A stretch of DNA of 64,000 nucleotides, from the NCBI RefSeq assembly GCF_009818105.1, contig NZ_CP046564.1, forward strand, positions 3,162,001 through 3,226,000, in the 5' to 3' direction. Below are positions 48,537-57,975 of this stretch, piece after piece. The position numbers and the translations under genes were made by a program. The notes under the pieces are model-generated. The model did not search any database and was not told where the DNA came from. It was given only the letters and a program-made list of their open reading frames with translations. Position 1 is the first letter of the stretch, and each line of letters opens with the position of its first letter. This DNA is from Bacillus sp. N1-1 (GTDB lineage Bacteria; Bacillota; Bacilli; Bacillales; Guptibacillaceae).

Positions 48537-49148
48537 TTATGCTTGATAACTCCCCATTACTTTTGAAACATAATTTTGTGTTTCTTGGAACGGAGGTATT
48601 CCACCGTACCGATCAACATTTCCCGGTCCGGCATTATAAGCGGCTAATGCAAGCTCAGTGTTTCCATTGTATTTATTAATCATTTGTTTAATGTACTTTA
48701 CGCCGCCTTCAATGTTTTGTCCAGGGTCAAAAGGATCTTTTACTCCTAATGAAGCGGCAGTGGCAGGCATTAATTGCATTAACCCCATAGCCCCAGCTCC
48801 ACTCACGCTATCTGACTTATAGCCTGATTCTTGTTTAATAATGGAATGAATCAGCTTAGGATCGACGTCATATTTCACCGATAATTCTTCAATATAGCCA
48901 TCGATTTCAAGCGATGAAGACGAATAAGAAGGGTTAGACGAGATTGGAATTTGGGATGGCGCAGATAATTCCACCGGGATTGAAGTAAGTGTTGATTCCG
49001 GAATGGTTTGCACAGGATTCTGATTAGAGAGAGCTTGTTCAAGCATATCAGTAAAGGAAAAAGTGGTCGTCTGCTTCGCTGTGTTTCCTATCTGCAATTG
49101 TTGAAGTGCCTGTAAGTCCATCATAGCACGTATTAAATCTGCCTTCAT
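48537..49148 (-). CDS. lytic transglycosylase (SLT domain)
   Basis: 203 residues. Residues ~85-195 are an SLT/goose-lysozyme-type domain: [30 protein letters not shown] carries the catalytic Glu in QESG, and [17 protein letters not shown] follows. The N-terminal ~80 residues are low complexity (Ser, Pro, Gln) with no signal peptide. That arrangement resembles YjbJ-like Bacillus enzymes exported or acting during lysis. It cleaves murein glycan strands. Confidence 0.9.
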   Translation of the reverse strand: MKADLIRAMMDLQALQQLQIGNTAKQTTTFSFTDMLEQALSNQNPVQTIPESTLTSIPVELSAPSQIPISSNPSYSSSSLEIDGYIEELSVKYDVDPKLIHSIIKQESGYKSDSVSGAGAMGLMQLMPATAASLGVKDPFDPGQNIEGGVKYIKQMINKYNGNTELALAAYNAGPGNVDRYGGIPPFQETQNYVSKVMGSYQA

Positions 49149-49290
49149 TTCAACACCCCGGTCTAGTCTTTTCCATCATTATACCAGATTGAAGGCAGTA
49201 ATAGATTTCTTTAAGCAATCTATTTGGAACATGGGGAAAAAAGTGCTATGATTTATTAAACACATCAACTTACTTGGATTAACACTTCAG

Positions 49291-49330
49291 GAAAACGTCT
49301 TTTAGAGACCAACTCCAAAAGACGTTTTCA
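49291..49330 (-). terminator. terminator after rhodanese-like genes
   Basis: 12-bp stem AAAACGTCTTTT / AAAAGACGTTTT with a 13-base loop. Confidence 0.78.
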
Positions 49331-49672
49331 TTACGAAACGGTCATGTAATAAATAGGTTGCTTGCGCTGTTTCATCAGGATCTTCACTGCGAGCCTTGCT
49401 GCTTTTCGATCCTCGGCAAGAACGATAATCTCTTTATCACACACTTCATTTTCTTTCGTCTGTCTTCCTAAATAAGAAAGCGGAATATTCTTTGCTTTTT
49501 CATAAGGCGTACGGTGCGAAAGAATATAATCTCTCACATCAATGAGACAGTATTTATCATCATCAAACCGTTCTATATGAATCGGCTTCATATAAGAATA
49601 AGGATAAACCACTCTCCATAATCCTAAAGTCAAGGCAGCCATTACTGCACCAGCCATTCCCCATATCGCCAT
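49331..49672 (-). CDS. membrane-anchored degenerate rhodanese-fold protein
   Basis: 113 residues: an N-terminal membrane segment (MAIWGMAGAVMAALTLGLW) and a rhodanese-like domain (CLIDVRDYILSHRTPYEKAKNIPLSYLG). The loop that carries the catalytic Cys in true rhodaneses reads LAEDRKAA here, so there is no active cysteine. It probably binds or senses rather than transfers sulfur. It lies 25 bp downstream of the active rhodanese ytwF and is likely co-transcribed. Confidence 0.7.
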   Translation of the reverse strand: MAIWGMAGAVMAALTLGLWRVVYPYSYMKPIHIERFDDDKYCLIDVRDYILSHRTPYEKAKNIPLSYLGRQTKENEVCDKEIIVLAEDRKAARLAVKILMKQRKQPIYYMTVS

Positions 49673-49697
49673 TCAAACTCTCTCCTTTTTAGCAGGG

Positions 49698-50006
49698 TTA
49701 TTTTAGTTTACCCTCCCATTTCATCATACCGCCAACCATATTTCTTACTTCATAACCAGCTTCTTGCATATATTCGCAAGCACGCTCACTACGACGTCCA
49801 GAGCGACAAATCATAATATGCTCTTCTTCTTTGTTTATTTCATCAAGTCGTTCAGGAAGAGTACCAAGACGAATGTGCTTCGCTTCAGGGATCATACCTT
49901 CCTCTACTTCCTCGTCCTCACGTACATCAATTAACGAAACGTTTTTTCCATCATTGATTAGCTTTTCAACCTCTTCAGGTGTTACTGTCTTAATTTCATT
50001 ACTCAT
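49698..50006 (-). CDS. ytwF: rhodanese-like sulfurtransferase YtwF
   Basis: Single-domain rhodanese, cytoplasmic, with LIDVREDEEVEEGMIPEAKHIRLG and the active loop CRSGRRS holding the catalytic Cys near residue 68. 102 residues. The ATG at 50006 (MSNEIKTVT) is used; an ATG three codons upstream sits only one base from the AAAGGGG site. Upstream of the degenerate partner protein. Confidence 0.9.
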   Translation of the reverse strand: MSNEIKTVTPEEVEKLINDGKNVSLIDVREDEEVEEGMIPEAKHIRLGTLPERLDEINKEEEHIMICRSGRRSERACEYMQEAGYEVRNMVGGMMKWEGKLK

Positions 50007-50194
50007 AAAAAACATACCCCTTTCGTACAGTTCTCATATGATTTTTCAATTATATTCACTTTAACAAATTCAATCGTACATGATTTGTTTGTTCAATACA
50101 AGAAATCTCTCTTCACTTCATCTTACTAATATTCTCAAATAAAGGAAAAGGTTATGCAAAATGTTGTTCAATCATTTTCAGCAAAATTTCCATA

Positions 50195-50228
50195 GTTAAA
50201 ACCCTCTCCATCAATTGAAGAGGGTTAG
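50195..50228 (-). terminator. leuS terminator
   Basis: 8-bp stem AACCCTCT / AGAGGGTT with minus-strand TTTT; moderate. Confidence 0.7.
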
Positions 50229-50231
50229 TTG

Positions 50232-52646
50232 TTAATTAGCTACGATATTCACTAACTTACCTGGAACAGCAATAACTTTGCGAAGTGTTTTGCCATCAAG
50301 CTGACCTTTAATCTTCTCATGCTCTAACGCAATTTCCTGCATTTCATCACGAGTGGCTTCTGTAGGAATAGAAATTTTAGCACGAAGTTTGCCGTTAATT
50401 TGAACAACAATCTCAACTTCGTCTACTGTAAGCTTGCTTTCATCAAACATTGGCCAGTTCGCATACGCAAGTGATTCGCTATGTCCAAGCGCACTCCATA
50501 GTTCTTCCGCAAGGTGCGGCGCAATAGGTGAAAGTAACTTCACAAACCCTTCCATTAAAGTAACCGAAACCGTTTCCTGCTTATACGCTTCATTTACAAA
50601 TACCATCATTTGAGAAACCGCTGTGTTAAAGCGCAGTCCTTCCATGTCTTCAGTTACTTTCTTAACCGTTTCATGATAAACTCGCTCCATCTCTTCTCCT
50701 GAATTTTCTTCAGAAATCGATGACTTTGTTAGGTCACCTTCGCCAAACAAGCGCCATACACGATCAAGGAAACGACGAGCTCCATCAAGACCATTGTGAG
50801 ACCATGCAATCGACCCTTCAAATGGCCCCATAAACATTTCATATAGACGAAGCGTGTCTGCACCGTGGCTTTCAACAATTTCATCTGGATTTACTACGTT
50901 TCCTTTTGATTTACTCATTTTCTCGTTGTTTTCACCAAGAATCATTCCCTGATTGCGAAGGCGTTGGAATGGTTCTTTCGTTGGCACTACACCGATATCA
51001 TACAAAACTTTATGCCAGAAACGAGCATAAAGCAAGTGAAGAACCGCATGCTCTGCGCCACCGATATACATATCCACAGGTAGCCATTCATCAAGCTTCT
51101 TAGGATCCGCTAGCATCTCATCGTTATCAGGATCGATATAACGAAGATAGTACCAGCAGCTTCCAGCCCATTGTGGCATCGTGTTTGTTTCACGACGGCC
51201 CTTCATACCTGTTTTAGGATCGACAACGTTCAACCAATCTTCGATATTCGCAAGAGGGGATTCGCCGGTTCCAGACGGCTTAATTTCCGTTGTTTCTGGT
51301 AGAACGACCGGTAACTCTTCCTTCGGTACCGCACTCATCGAACCATCTTCCCAATGAATAATTGGAATTGGTTCACCCCAGTAACGCTGACGGCTAAATA
51401 ACCAATCGCGAAGGCGATATGTTGTTTTTTTCGTTCCTTTACCTTTTTCTTCTAACCATTCAATGCTTTTCGTAATGGCTTCTTCTTTCTCAAGGTCGTT
51501 TAAGAAATCGGAGTTCACATGCTTCCCATCTTCTGTATATGCTTCTTTCGCCACATCTCCTCCAGCCACAACTTCTTTTATTGGAAGGTTAAAGGCAGTC
51601 GCAAACTCATAATCACGCTCATCGTGAGCGGGAACAGCCATGATCGCGCCAGTTCCGTAACTCATAAGAACATAATCCGCTACCCAAATTGGAAGCTTTT
51701 CATTATTAATTGGGTTGATTGCATATGCACCAGTAAATTCACCAGTCTTCTCCTTTGAAAGCTCTGTGCGCTCAAGATCACTCTTTGTTTGAACTTTTGA
51801 ACGGTAGCTCTCAACTTTGGAAATTTGTTCACTCGTCGAAATTTTATCAACTAGAGGATGCTCAGGTGCTAGCACCATATACGTTGCGCCAAACAGTGTA
51901 TCTGGGCGTGTCGTAAAGACATCAATCGACTCATCATAACCATCAATTGTAAAGGTCACTTCAGCACCTTCGGACTTCCCAATCCAGTTTCGCTGCATTT
52001 CTTTAATGCTGTCAGACCAGTCAAGGTCTTCTAGATCTTCAAGCAAGCGATCCGCATATTCCGTAATTTTTAGGACCCATTGCTTCATTGGTTTACGCAC
52101 AACAGGATGACCGCCGCGCTCACTCTTACCGTCAATTACTTCCTCATTAGCAAGAACAGTTCCTAGGGCTTCACACCAGTTCACAGCTACTTCGTCTACG
52201 TAGGCAAGACCTTTTTCATAAAGCTTTGTAAAAATCCACTGCGTCCATTTGTAATAGCGTGGATCCGTTGTGTTAATTTCTCGATCCCAATCGTATGAAA
52301 AACCAAGCTCTTTAATTTGGCGACGGAACGTATCGATGTTCTTTTGTGTAAAATCACGGGGGTTATTTCCAGTATCAAGTGCATATTGCTCTGCTGGTAG
52401 TCCAAATGCATCCCATCCAATTGGATGAAGGACATTGTATCCTTGCATTCTTTTCATACGAGATAAAATATCTGTTGCCGTATAGCCTTCAGGGTGTCCA
52501 ACGTGCAGACCCGCCCCAGATGGATAAGGGAACATATCAAGTATATAAACTTTCTCACCTTGTGCGTCATTCTCTGTTTTAAATGTTTTGTTTGTTTCCC
52601 AGAAGTGCTGCCACTTCTTTTCAATTGATTTGTGATCAAATGCCAT
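50232..52646 (-). CDS. leuS: leucyl-tRNA synthetase
   Basis: Class I synthetase charging tRNA-Leu. HIGH motif as HVGH in [15 protein letters not shown] near residue 44, KMSKS in [10 protein letters not shown] near residue 575, a CP1 editing domain between them, and a C-terminal anticodon-binding and leucyl-specific part. 804 residues, as in Bacillus. Preceded by a Leu T-box leader and a strong promoter. The start has AGGAGAGAG upstream. Confidence 0.97.
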   Translation of the reverse strand: MAFDHKSIEKKWQHFWETNKTFKTENDAQGEKVYILDMFPYPSGAGLHVGHPEGYTATDILSRMKRMQGYNVLHPIGWDAFGLPAEQYALDTGNNPRDFTQKNIDTFRRQIKELGFSYDWDREINTTDPRYYKWTQWIFTKLYEKGLAYVDEVAVNWCEALGTVLANEEVIDGKSERGGHPVVRKPMKQWVLKITEYADRLLEDLEDLDWSDSIKEMQRNWIGKSEGAEVTFTIDGYDESIDVFTTRPDTLFGATYMVLAPEHPLVDKISTSEQISKVESYRSKVQTKSDLERTELSKEKTGEFTGAYAINPINNEKLPIWVADYVLMSYGTGAIMAVPAHDERDYEFATAFNLPIKEVVAGGDVAKEAYTEDGKHVNSDFLNDLEKEEAITKSIEWLEEKGKGTKKTTYRLRDWLFSRQRYWGEPIPIIHWEDGSMSAVPKEELPVVLPETTEIKPSGTGESPLANIEDWLNVVDPKTGMKGRRETNTMPQWAGSCWYYLRYIDPDNDEMLADPKKLDEWLPVDMYIGGAEHAVLHLLYARFWHKVLYDIGVVPTKEPFQRLRNQGMILGENNEKMSKSKGNVVNPDEIVESHGADTLRLYEMFMGPFEGSIAWSHNGLDGARRFLDRVWRLFGEGDLTKSSISEENSGEEMERVYHETVKKVTEDMEGLRFNTAVSQMMVFVNEAYKQETVSVTLMEGFVKLLSPIAPHLAEELWSALGHSESLAYANWPMFDESKLTVDEVEIVVQINGKLRAKISIPTEATRDEMQEIALEHEKIKGQLDGKTLRKVIAVPGKLVNIVAN

Positions 52647-52679
52647 TGTTACTCTCTCCTTCCAGTCCTTACAGAAAAA

Positions 52680-52959
52680 ATAAAAAACCTCCCATCCCCG
52701 TTGTTTATCAACAGGGACGAGAGGTTGAGAATCTACTATTCACAATCACCCGCGGTACCACCCGGCTTAGTGCTGAAAACAGCACTCACTTAAGGCCTTT
52801 AACGCAGGCATACGGGTCACCTTACTCCATTCAGGTTCCGATTCAAAGGTGAGTTCGCAAAGGTTCTATGTTAACTTTCACCAGCCGTTAACTCTCTAGC
52901 AATAGAATCCCTGGTACTATTCCTTATCATTATCTTTAACTTCACAAATTACGTATATA
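52680..52959 (-). ncRNA. T-box leader of leuS (leucine specifier)
   Basis: Minus-strand leader with the AG-box stem (AGAGAGTTAACGGCTGG), a specifier loop GCGAACTCACC in which CTC is a Leu codon, the T-box GGTGGTACCGCGGG (near 52749-52762) and a long terminator hairpin (CCTCTCGTCCCTGTTG / CAACGGGGATGGGAGG) with a T-run at 52682-52687. Uncharged tRNA-Leu should raise leuS expression. Confidence 0.95.
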
Positions 52960-52965
52960 ATTTGT

Positions 52966-52994
52966 ATTGTATGAAGACTTGTGAGAAATGTCAA
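52966..52994 (-). promoter_or_regulatory. sigma-A promoter of leuS
   Basis: Minus strand TTGACA (52989-52994), 17-bp spacer, TACAAT (52966-52971): nearly ideal. Confidence 0.85.
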
Positions 52995-53074
52995 GAACAT
53001 TATCAGAATAGCCGCTTTTTTCGTGATCTATACATCTCCAGATACAATATGTATTTCATTAAGTATAGAAAAGA

Positions 53075-53105
53075 TAAAAAGAAACGTACCCAGAATGGGC
53101 ACGTT
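53075..53105 (-). terminator. terminator after small acidic/basic protein gene
   Basis: Stem ACGTACCCA / TGGGCACGT with one mismatch and a T-rich run on the minus strand. Confidence 0.7.
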
Positions 53106-53316
53106 ATCCTTTGCGATGCTTTTTCTGACTCGCCGAATCGTCTTTTGAGTGCGGCTTATCTTTTTCTTCCCTCTGTTCTTCTTTTAAATCTTCTAATGGA
53201 ATGGCATCCACATTCATTTCTGAAGTATCCTCATCCAATTGATTCTTTTCTTTATCAGGTAATTGTTCAGGGTTATTGGTTTCACCTTGTTTATGTGCCT
53301 TTTCCTTCTTTGCCAT
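53104..53316 (-). CDS. small highly charged, disordered protein
   Basis: 70 residues, almost entirely Lys, Glu, Asp, Gln, Ser and Pro with no hydrophobic core, so intrinsically disordered. The ATG has GAGGTGATCAT upstream and a terminator follows, which supports a real gene. It looks like small stress or spore-associated hydrophilic proteins, but no family is recognised. Single gene upstream of leuS and divergent from ytqB. Confidence 0.6.
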   Translation of the reverse strand: MAKKEKAHKQGETNNPEQLPDKEKNQLDEDTSEMNVDAIPLEDLKEEQREEKDKPHSKDDSASQKKHRKG

Positions 53317-53531
53317 ATGATCACCTCATTTATTGTTTACTAGTTTGTACCACACTCCATATATTCCCAAACATTTTTGGAAGTTAGTTGGAGAAAAAGA
53401 TCGAACATGGTAAAGTCATAATTAGTTAAAACATCGCTTTCTAGACGTCTGCGTTCAACATCAGTTGTTCAAGTCAGGCAGCATTCAAATGAATCAAAAA
53501 AAATTTTTAGTGATAGAAAGGAATATACATC

Positions 53532-54104
53532 ATGACACTTCAACGTATCTTACCTTTTACAAGAACGCTACTGGACTCAGTCTTAGCAGAAGGCGGCGTT
53601 GCTATTGACGGTACTTGTGGAAATGGACACGACACTCTCTTTCTAGCCGAATCGGTTGGTAAGTCAGGTAAAGTGTATGGATTTGATATCCAAACAGAAG
53701 CAATAGAAGCGACCGAAAAAAGACTGAAAGAAGCTAAACAATATACTCAGGTCGCTCTATTCCAGGAGACCCACGCTTCCATTAATAACAAAATCGAGAA
53801 GGAACATATAGGGAAAGTTTCTGCCGCAATCTTTAATCTTGGCTACCTTCCAGGAGGAGATAAAACCATTGTCACTAATCCTGAAGAAACGATTCGATCT
53901 GTAACAGATATCTTACGTTTGCTTCATTCAGGAGGACTTCTCATTCTAGTTGTATATCCGGGGCATCCAGAAGGAAAAATTGAAAGTGAAAAGGTCACAA
54001 ATTTCGCAACTGATCTTAATCAGTCACATTATCAGGTTCTAAAATATCAGTTTATTAACCAAATCAATGATCCCCCCTATATTCTTGCGATCAGCAAAAA
54101 ATAA
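53532..54104 (+). CDS. ytqB: class I SAM methyltransferase YtqB
   Basis: rRNA-methylase-like (Methyltransf_22 / YtqB) enzyme with the SAM-binding DGTCGNGHDT near residue 27 and FDIQTEA, plus the NLGYLPGGDK motif near residue 110. 190 residues as B. subtilis YtqB. Substrate unsettled. The usual upstream partner ytqA (radical SAM) is absent here. Confidence 0.92.
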   Translation: MTLQRILPFTRTLLDSVLAEGGVAIDGTCGNGHDTLFLAESVGKSGKVYGFDIQTEAIEATEKRLKEAKQYTQVALFQETHASINNKIEKEHIGKVSAAIFNLGYLPGGDKTIVTNPEETIRSVTDILRLLHSGGLLILVVYPGHPEGKIESEKVTNFATDLNQSHYQVLKYQFINQINDPPYILAISKK

Positions 54105-54136
54105 GGACTGTGCTTCTGCACAGTCCTTATTTTTTA
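54096..54136. terminator. bidirectional terminator ytqB / unknown gene
   Basis: 16-bp perfect stem AAAATAAGGACTGTGC / GCACAGTCCTTATTTT with loop TTCT. Confidence 0.92.
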
Positions 54137-54436
54137 TAGAATTCCCATTGATTCAATATGATCTCTTGTTTTTTTATTCCCTAATTTGTGTATCAGGCTA
54201 TATATCTCTTTCATATGGTTATCATAGTCATCATTGTTTTTATCTTCATGATAACTCATTGCTGGGACATGAGAACGGTATAAGGAAAGTCGACTATCCT
54301 TATCTGTTAGATCAAAAAGCTCACTAAGCTTATAAATATCTTCCTCATCTGCATCAATTTCAAAATGATAGCTTGATGCTCCTTGATCTTCCAAAATTTC
54401 CCCTGAACTAACCTCTACGTAATAACGCTTCTTCAT
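54134..54436 (-). CDS. conserved hypothetical protein
   Basis: 100-residue soluble, acidic protein. The start at 54436 (MKKRYYVEVSSGEIL) is chosen because AAAGGGG lies upstream and the sequence looks like the beginning of a small beta/alpha domain; the frame extends 14 codons further. The ending NKKTRDHIESMGIL and the tract SYHEDKNNDDYDNHM resemble small uncharacterised Bacillus proteins sometimes called hydrolases, with no catalytic evidence. Confidence 0.72.
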   Translation of the reverse strand: MKKRYYVEVSSGEILEDQGASSYHFEIDADEEDIYKLSELFDLTDKDSRLSLYRSHVPAMSYHEDKNNDDYDNHMKEIYSLIHKLGNKKTRDHIESMGIL

Positions 54437-54502
54437 CTTAAGAGCCCCTTTCAAAATCCTATAGGCTTCTTTTCTCACGAATGAGCGTTTTTTATACGTG
54501 TT

Positions 54503-55573
54503 TTACTGAGAAGCTTTGTGAAGTCTTCTATAAACCCATCCATTAAAGTAAAAGAACATGCTCGATTTTCCACCAATTCGAATGATTTTACGAGCCAATG
54601 ATCGAACATCTTTCTGATCCATTACTTTGCGATCGGCAAGGTATATCCCAATTAATCCCCTATTAATTAAACGGTGGAAAGAAGAATGGGGAAGTCCTTC
54701 TACGCTTTTATCTGCTTCCTTAATAAAGTGTGCAACACGCTTGGCAAGCTCATCATTGTCTTTATAATAAAAACAAAAATTCAAATCTCCGCCAGCTCGA
54801 TCCTCTTCCTGATCAATAAAGTAATCCAGCATAATATGAAGTCCCTGTACCCACGGAAAGTACCCATCTTTAATCATCGCTGTTCCACCTTGTGGGATTT
54901 CTTCACCTAGTGAATACGAGACAAGACAAAATATTCCTAACGTTGATCCTGCACAAGCAGAAAATTCATTCCAAGTCATTTCTGGCATTTGCTTCTTATG
55001 CTGGTCAAACCAACTCTTCAATCTTGGCACGCGTTCTTCCTCTTTCACATGTTTATGTACCTGAAGATCACAATAGTAATGACAGAGTTCAAGTAAGGCA
55101 GGCTGCACTTCTGATTGATTTGGCAGTTCGCGAATTACCTTCTGACACGTCTGAACAAGTTCAACTAAATAACCGCCATCATCTTTTTCTTCCCGATACC
55201 GGTAATAATGATTAGACGCTTGAACATCAGGCGAAAGGGCCTCAATCATTGCCTCATGTAGAGCACTGAAGTCTTTTGGATCAAGAGAAGTACTTCGGTC
55301 ACATAGGTTATCCAGGTAGTCGCTAATTGTCTGATAAGCAGCGATAAATGAAATGGAATGATCAATCTGCTTTCCAGCAAGTAACCCATAGATCCCTCCA
55401 CCTTCACAATGAAAGGTTTTTGAGTCAATGCTGTCTAGCGCCTGTTTTCTAAGTTCAGGATTTGGGATTTGTTCAGCCCGTCTCCTCCAATATTCTAATT
55501 CATGATGAACCCTCGGCAAGACGCGTCGATAGATACTATACATCAGCGTCCAGGGTTGACTCGGTACTTTCAA
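54503..55573 (-). CDS. ytpB: tetraprenyl-beta-curcumene synthase YtpB
   Basis: DUF2600-family large terpene cyclase that in B. subtilis converts a C35 prenyl diphosphate to tetraprenyl-beta-curcumene, precursor of sesquarterpenes. 356 residues, all-helical. Acidic segments such as QTISDYLDNLCDRS and LHIMLDYFIDQEEDRAGGD are the probable metal/diphosphate-binding sites. It follows ytpA by 17 bp, as in the B. subtilis ytpAB operon. Confidence 0.92.
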   Translation of the reverse strand: MKVPSQPWTLMYSIYRRVLPRVHHELEYWRRRAEQIPNPELRKQALDSIDSKTFHCEGGGIYGLLAGKQIDHSISFIAAYQTISDYLDNLCDRSTSLDPKDFSALHEAMIEALSPDVQASNHYYRYREEKDDGGYLVELVQTCQKVIRELPNQSEVQPALLELCHYYCDLQVHKHVKEEERVPRLKSWFDQHKKQMPEMTWNEFSACAGSTLGIFCLVSYSLGEEIPQGGTAMIKDGYFPWVQGLHIMLDYFIDQEEDRAGGDLNFCFYYKDNDELAKRVAHFIKEADKSVEGLPHSSFHRLINRGLIGIYLADRKVMDQKDVRSLARKIIRIGGKSSMFFYFNGWVYRRLHKASQ

Positions 55574-55590
55574 GTGACCCCACTCCTGTA

Positions 55591-56403
55591 TTAATTATTT
55601 ATCTTGTTTTCTTTGCGGTCTAGTAATTCAAGTTTTAATTCAACAAACGATTTGGCTGTTTGAAATACATCTTCACGATCTGGTTCGTTGAACACCTCAT
55701 GATAAAACCCATCCCATTCTTTATAGGCTTTCTCTTTCAAGGGAATGCGGTTAAACCATGAAATAACGGCTTGTTTATCAACAATACGATCATCCCCACC
55801 TTGTACAACAAGCAAGGGTAAATTATGAAATGTTCTTGCACCTTCGTTTGCGATTTTCATCGCCTTGAGAAGTTCACGATACCATCTTACCGATACTTTT
55901 TGAACCATTAGTGGATCTTCTTGATCGCGTTTGTGAAATTCCGGATTCCTAGTCCCGATATTCGGCTCTAGCTTGGAATTTAACCTTAACGAAGGAACGA
56001 TTGGATTTAATACTTTAGAGAGAATATCAACGCCTTTATTTGGAGGATTTACTAGACCAATACAAGGAGACGATAAAATCACTCCAGTCAGAGACGGTCG
56101 CTTTTCCATAATCGTTCGTATCGAAGCAAGGCCTCCCATACTATGTCCTAATAAAAACACTGGTAGCTTAAATTCGTGAGCTCTCCTGATCCATTTGTCG
56201 ATTGTTTCGATATATTGGTCAAACGAATCAATATGCCCTCGTCTTCTCGTACTCTCACCTTGCCCTGGTAAATCACCAAGCACAACATGGTAACCTGCTT
56301 CAATCCACTTTGAAACGAGCCAATCATATCTACGATGATGTTCGTTCGCTCCATGAACTAATACAATAACTCCTTTTGGATATTGCGTTTCTTTTATGCG
56401 CAT
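55591..56403 (-). CDS. ytpA: alpha/beta hydrolase YtpA (lysophospholipase-like)
   Basis: Serine hydrolase with the nucleophile elbow GHSMGG near residue 92, Asp in VVQGGDDRIVD and His in GFYHEVFNE. B. subtilis YtpA is linked to making the lysophospholipid antibiotic bacilysocin. 270 residues, cytoplasmic. First gene of ytpAB. A weak TGAAAT...TGTATC pattern upstream recalls ECF-type promoters but spacing is one short, so it is not called. Confidence 0.9.
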   Translation of the reverse strand: MRIKETQYPKGVIVLVHGANEHHRRYDWLVSKWIEAGYHVVLGDLPGQGESTRRRGHIDSFDQYIETIDKWIRRAHEFKLPVFLLGHSMGGLASIRTIMEKRPSLTGVILSSPCIGLVNPPNKGVDILSKVLNPIVPSLRLNSKLEPNIGTRNPEFHKRDQEDPLMVQKVSVRWYRELLKAMKIANEGARTFHNLPLLVVQGGDDRIVDKQAVISWFNRIPLKEKAYKEWDGFYHEVFNEPDREDVFQTAKSFVELKLELLDRKENKINN

Positions 56404-56494
56404 GAAAAATCAGCCCCCTTATGTAGGTCCGTTCTTTTTGATACACTACTTTTGAAAAGGATTTCATCTATACTAAATGAAGGTTGGGATTGCA

Positions 56495-57010
56495 ATGCTG
56501 TATGCGTATCATGACAAAAAGCCTCAGATTCATGAAACAGTCTATATTGCGGATTATACTACCATTACAGGGGATGTGACAATCGAAGAACATAGTAGCG
56601 TCTGGTTTAACACGACGATACGTGGAGATGTTGCTCCAACAGAAATTGGTAAAAAAGTGAATATACAAGATAATTGTGTTCTCCATCAGAGTCCAAATAA
56701 GAAACTCATTCTTGAAGATGGTGTGACAATCGGCCATCAGGTTATCCTTCATAGTAGTATTATTCGTAAGGACGCTCTTGTTGGAATGGGTTCAATCATT
56801 CTTGATGGAGCTGAGATTGGAGAAGGTTCTTTTATAGGTGCCGGAAGTCTTGTCCCACCCGGAAAGAAAATCCCACCTCATTCCCTTGCATTCGGGAGGC
56901 CAGCTAAAGTGGTTAGAACATTAACAGAGGATGATCTGCAAGATATGAACCGCATTCGAAGAGAATACGTTGAAAAAGCAGCTTATTATAAAGAGCAAAA
57001 ACCGCTCTAG
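56495..57010 (+). CDS. ytoA: gamma-carbonic-anhydrase-family protein YtoA
   Basis: Left-handed beta-helix trimer of hexapeptide repeats with the metal-ligand-bearing segments VIRGDVAP-type (TTIRGDVAPTEIG), DNCVLHQS and GHQVILHSS. 171 residues from the ATG at 56495 (MLYAYHDKKPQ), chosen by homology to YtoA; an earlier in-frame ATG at 56477 has no good site. Carbonic anhydrase activity is not proven for this subgroup. Divergent from ytpA. Confidence 0.9.
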   Translation: MLYAYHDKKPQIHETVYIADYTTITGDVTIEEHSSVWFNTTIRGDVAPTEIGKKVNIQDNCVLHQSPNKKLILEDGVTIGHQVILHSSIIRKDALVGMGSIILDGAEIGEGSFIGAGSLVPPGKKIPPHSLAFGRPAKVVRTLTEDDLQDMNRIRREYVEKAAYYKEQKPL

Positions 57011-57081
57011 AAAACACGCATATTTGTCGTTCGTTTGAGGAAGGTTACCAATACAATCCTAAATGGATCGAGGTGGCTTCC

Positions 57082-57300
57082 GTGTACAAAATGACAATGG
57101 TCTTGATCGTGCTCGTCGTCATCACCTTGCTAATAGGGGCTTTTATGACGTACAGGCTTGGACAAAATCAAAAAGGCGAATATGATAATCAAGGGAACGC
57201 CCGGGTCAAATCTTCTTTCTTTAGTAATCCGATTTTTCTTGTTTATATTATCGCAACAGCATTAGCCATTGGCTATGTAATCTATTTTACGTTAATTTGA
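57082..57300 (+). CDS. small two-helix membrane protein
   Basis: 72 residues with two membrane helices (MVLIVLVVITLLIGAFMTYR and FLVYIIATALAIGYVIYF) joined by a charged loop (QNQKGEYDNQGNARVK). GTG start at 57082 after GAGGTGG; an ATG at 57091 is possible. A terminator follows at once, so it is a discrete unit after ytoA. No family recognised. Confidence 0.65.
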   Translation: MYKMTMVLIVLVVITLLIGAFMTYRLGQNQKGEYDNQGNARVKSSFFSNPIFLVYIIATALAIGYVIYFTLI

Positions 57301-57302
57301 TG

Positions 57303-57337
57303 AAAAAGATCAGGAAAATAATTCCTGGTCTTTTTTG
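57303..57337 (+). terminator. terminator after small membrane protein gene
   Basis: Stem AAGATCAGGAA / TTCCTGGTCTT with a plus-strand run of six T. Confidence 0.85.
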
Positions 57338-57344
57338 TTTGGTC

Positions 57345-57396
57345 TTAACAATTCCTTAAGATTTCTTTAATAGTGGCATTAAAATTCTGCTATATG
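57345..57396 (+). promoter_or_regulatory. candidate PhoP box and extended -10 promoter
   Basis: Four TTAANA-type hexamers on one strand: TTAACA (57345), TTAAGA (57356), TTAATA (57367), TTAAAA (57379), with starts 11, 11 and 12 bp apart, followed by extended -10 TGCTATATG (57388-57396). PhoP in B. subtilis binds repeats of TT(A/C/T)A(C/T)A with ~5-bp gaps directly upstream of -10 at activated promoters. AT-rich sequence makes chance matches possible. Confidence 0.5.
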
Positions 57397-57431
57397 CTTG
57401 AGGTAACACATAGGTTGAAGGGGGATTCTTT

Positions 57432-57959
57432 TTGAGTAAAGTGGTTGGATGGCTTTATGAGCGGGAGTGTACCGTATTTCGATTTGTGAATTTAACGTGT
57501 CATTCAAAGTATCTCACATCTCTTTTTGGTTTTATTACTCATGCGGGTGGTGCGAGAGCAACGATTTTAAGCACACTTTTGTTACTGGCTTTGTTACCTG
57601 CTCCTATAAAAATATGGGGGTTACAAGCCGCCTTTGCTCTTGCTGCAAGTCATATACCTGTTCATTTAATTAAAAAACATTATCCAAGGCACCGGCCATA
57701 CCTGGCGATGCCAGAAACCAAGATGCTCGTCTACCCTCTTAAAGACCATTCTTTTCCTTCTGGGCATACGACAGCTATATTTTCTGTTCTTACACCATTT
57801 GTCTTTCATCTTCCTTCACTAGCTCTTCCCCTTATTGCTCTTGGGAGTCTAGTTGCCTTATCGCGGATCTACTTAGGTCATCATTATCCTTCTGATGTTC
57901 TCGTTGGTGTCTTACTCGGAGGTGGATCAGGCATTCTTTCAACACTCATATTAGGCTAG
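57432..57959 (+). CDS. PAP2-family membrane phosphatase
   Basis: Phosphatidic-acid / undecaprenyl-diphosphate phosphatase type protein with all three motifs: KKHYPRHRP near residue 80, PSGH near residue 108 and SRIYLGHHYPSD near residue 145, plus about five membrane helices. 175 residues; the TTG at 57432 has GGGGG seven bases upstream. It heads a three-gene operon with a glycosyltransferase 16 bp downstream, so lipid phosphate removal before glycosylation is a fair inference. Confidence 0.88.
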   Translation: MSKVVGWLYERECTVFRFVNLTCHSKYLTSLFGFITHAGGARATILSTLLLLALLPAPIKIWGLQAAFALAASHIPVHLIKKHYPRHRPYLAMPETKMLVYPLKDHSFPSGHTTAIFSVLTPFVFHLPSLALPLIALGSLVALSRIYLGHHYPSDVLVGVLLGGGSGILSTLILG

Positions 57960-57975
57960 AAGGGGAGGATCATCC

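Noticed and set aside
52962..53387. 141-codon plus frame across the leuS promoter and small charged gene
   Set aside because: Covers a strong minus-strand promoter and lacks a start site; antisense to the 70-aa gene.
56404..56470. ECF sigma (sigma-W/M type) promoter for ytpAB
   Set aside because: TGAAAT and TGTATC are present but spacing is about one base short and the -10 is imperfect; not firm enough to call.
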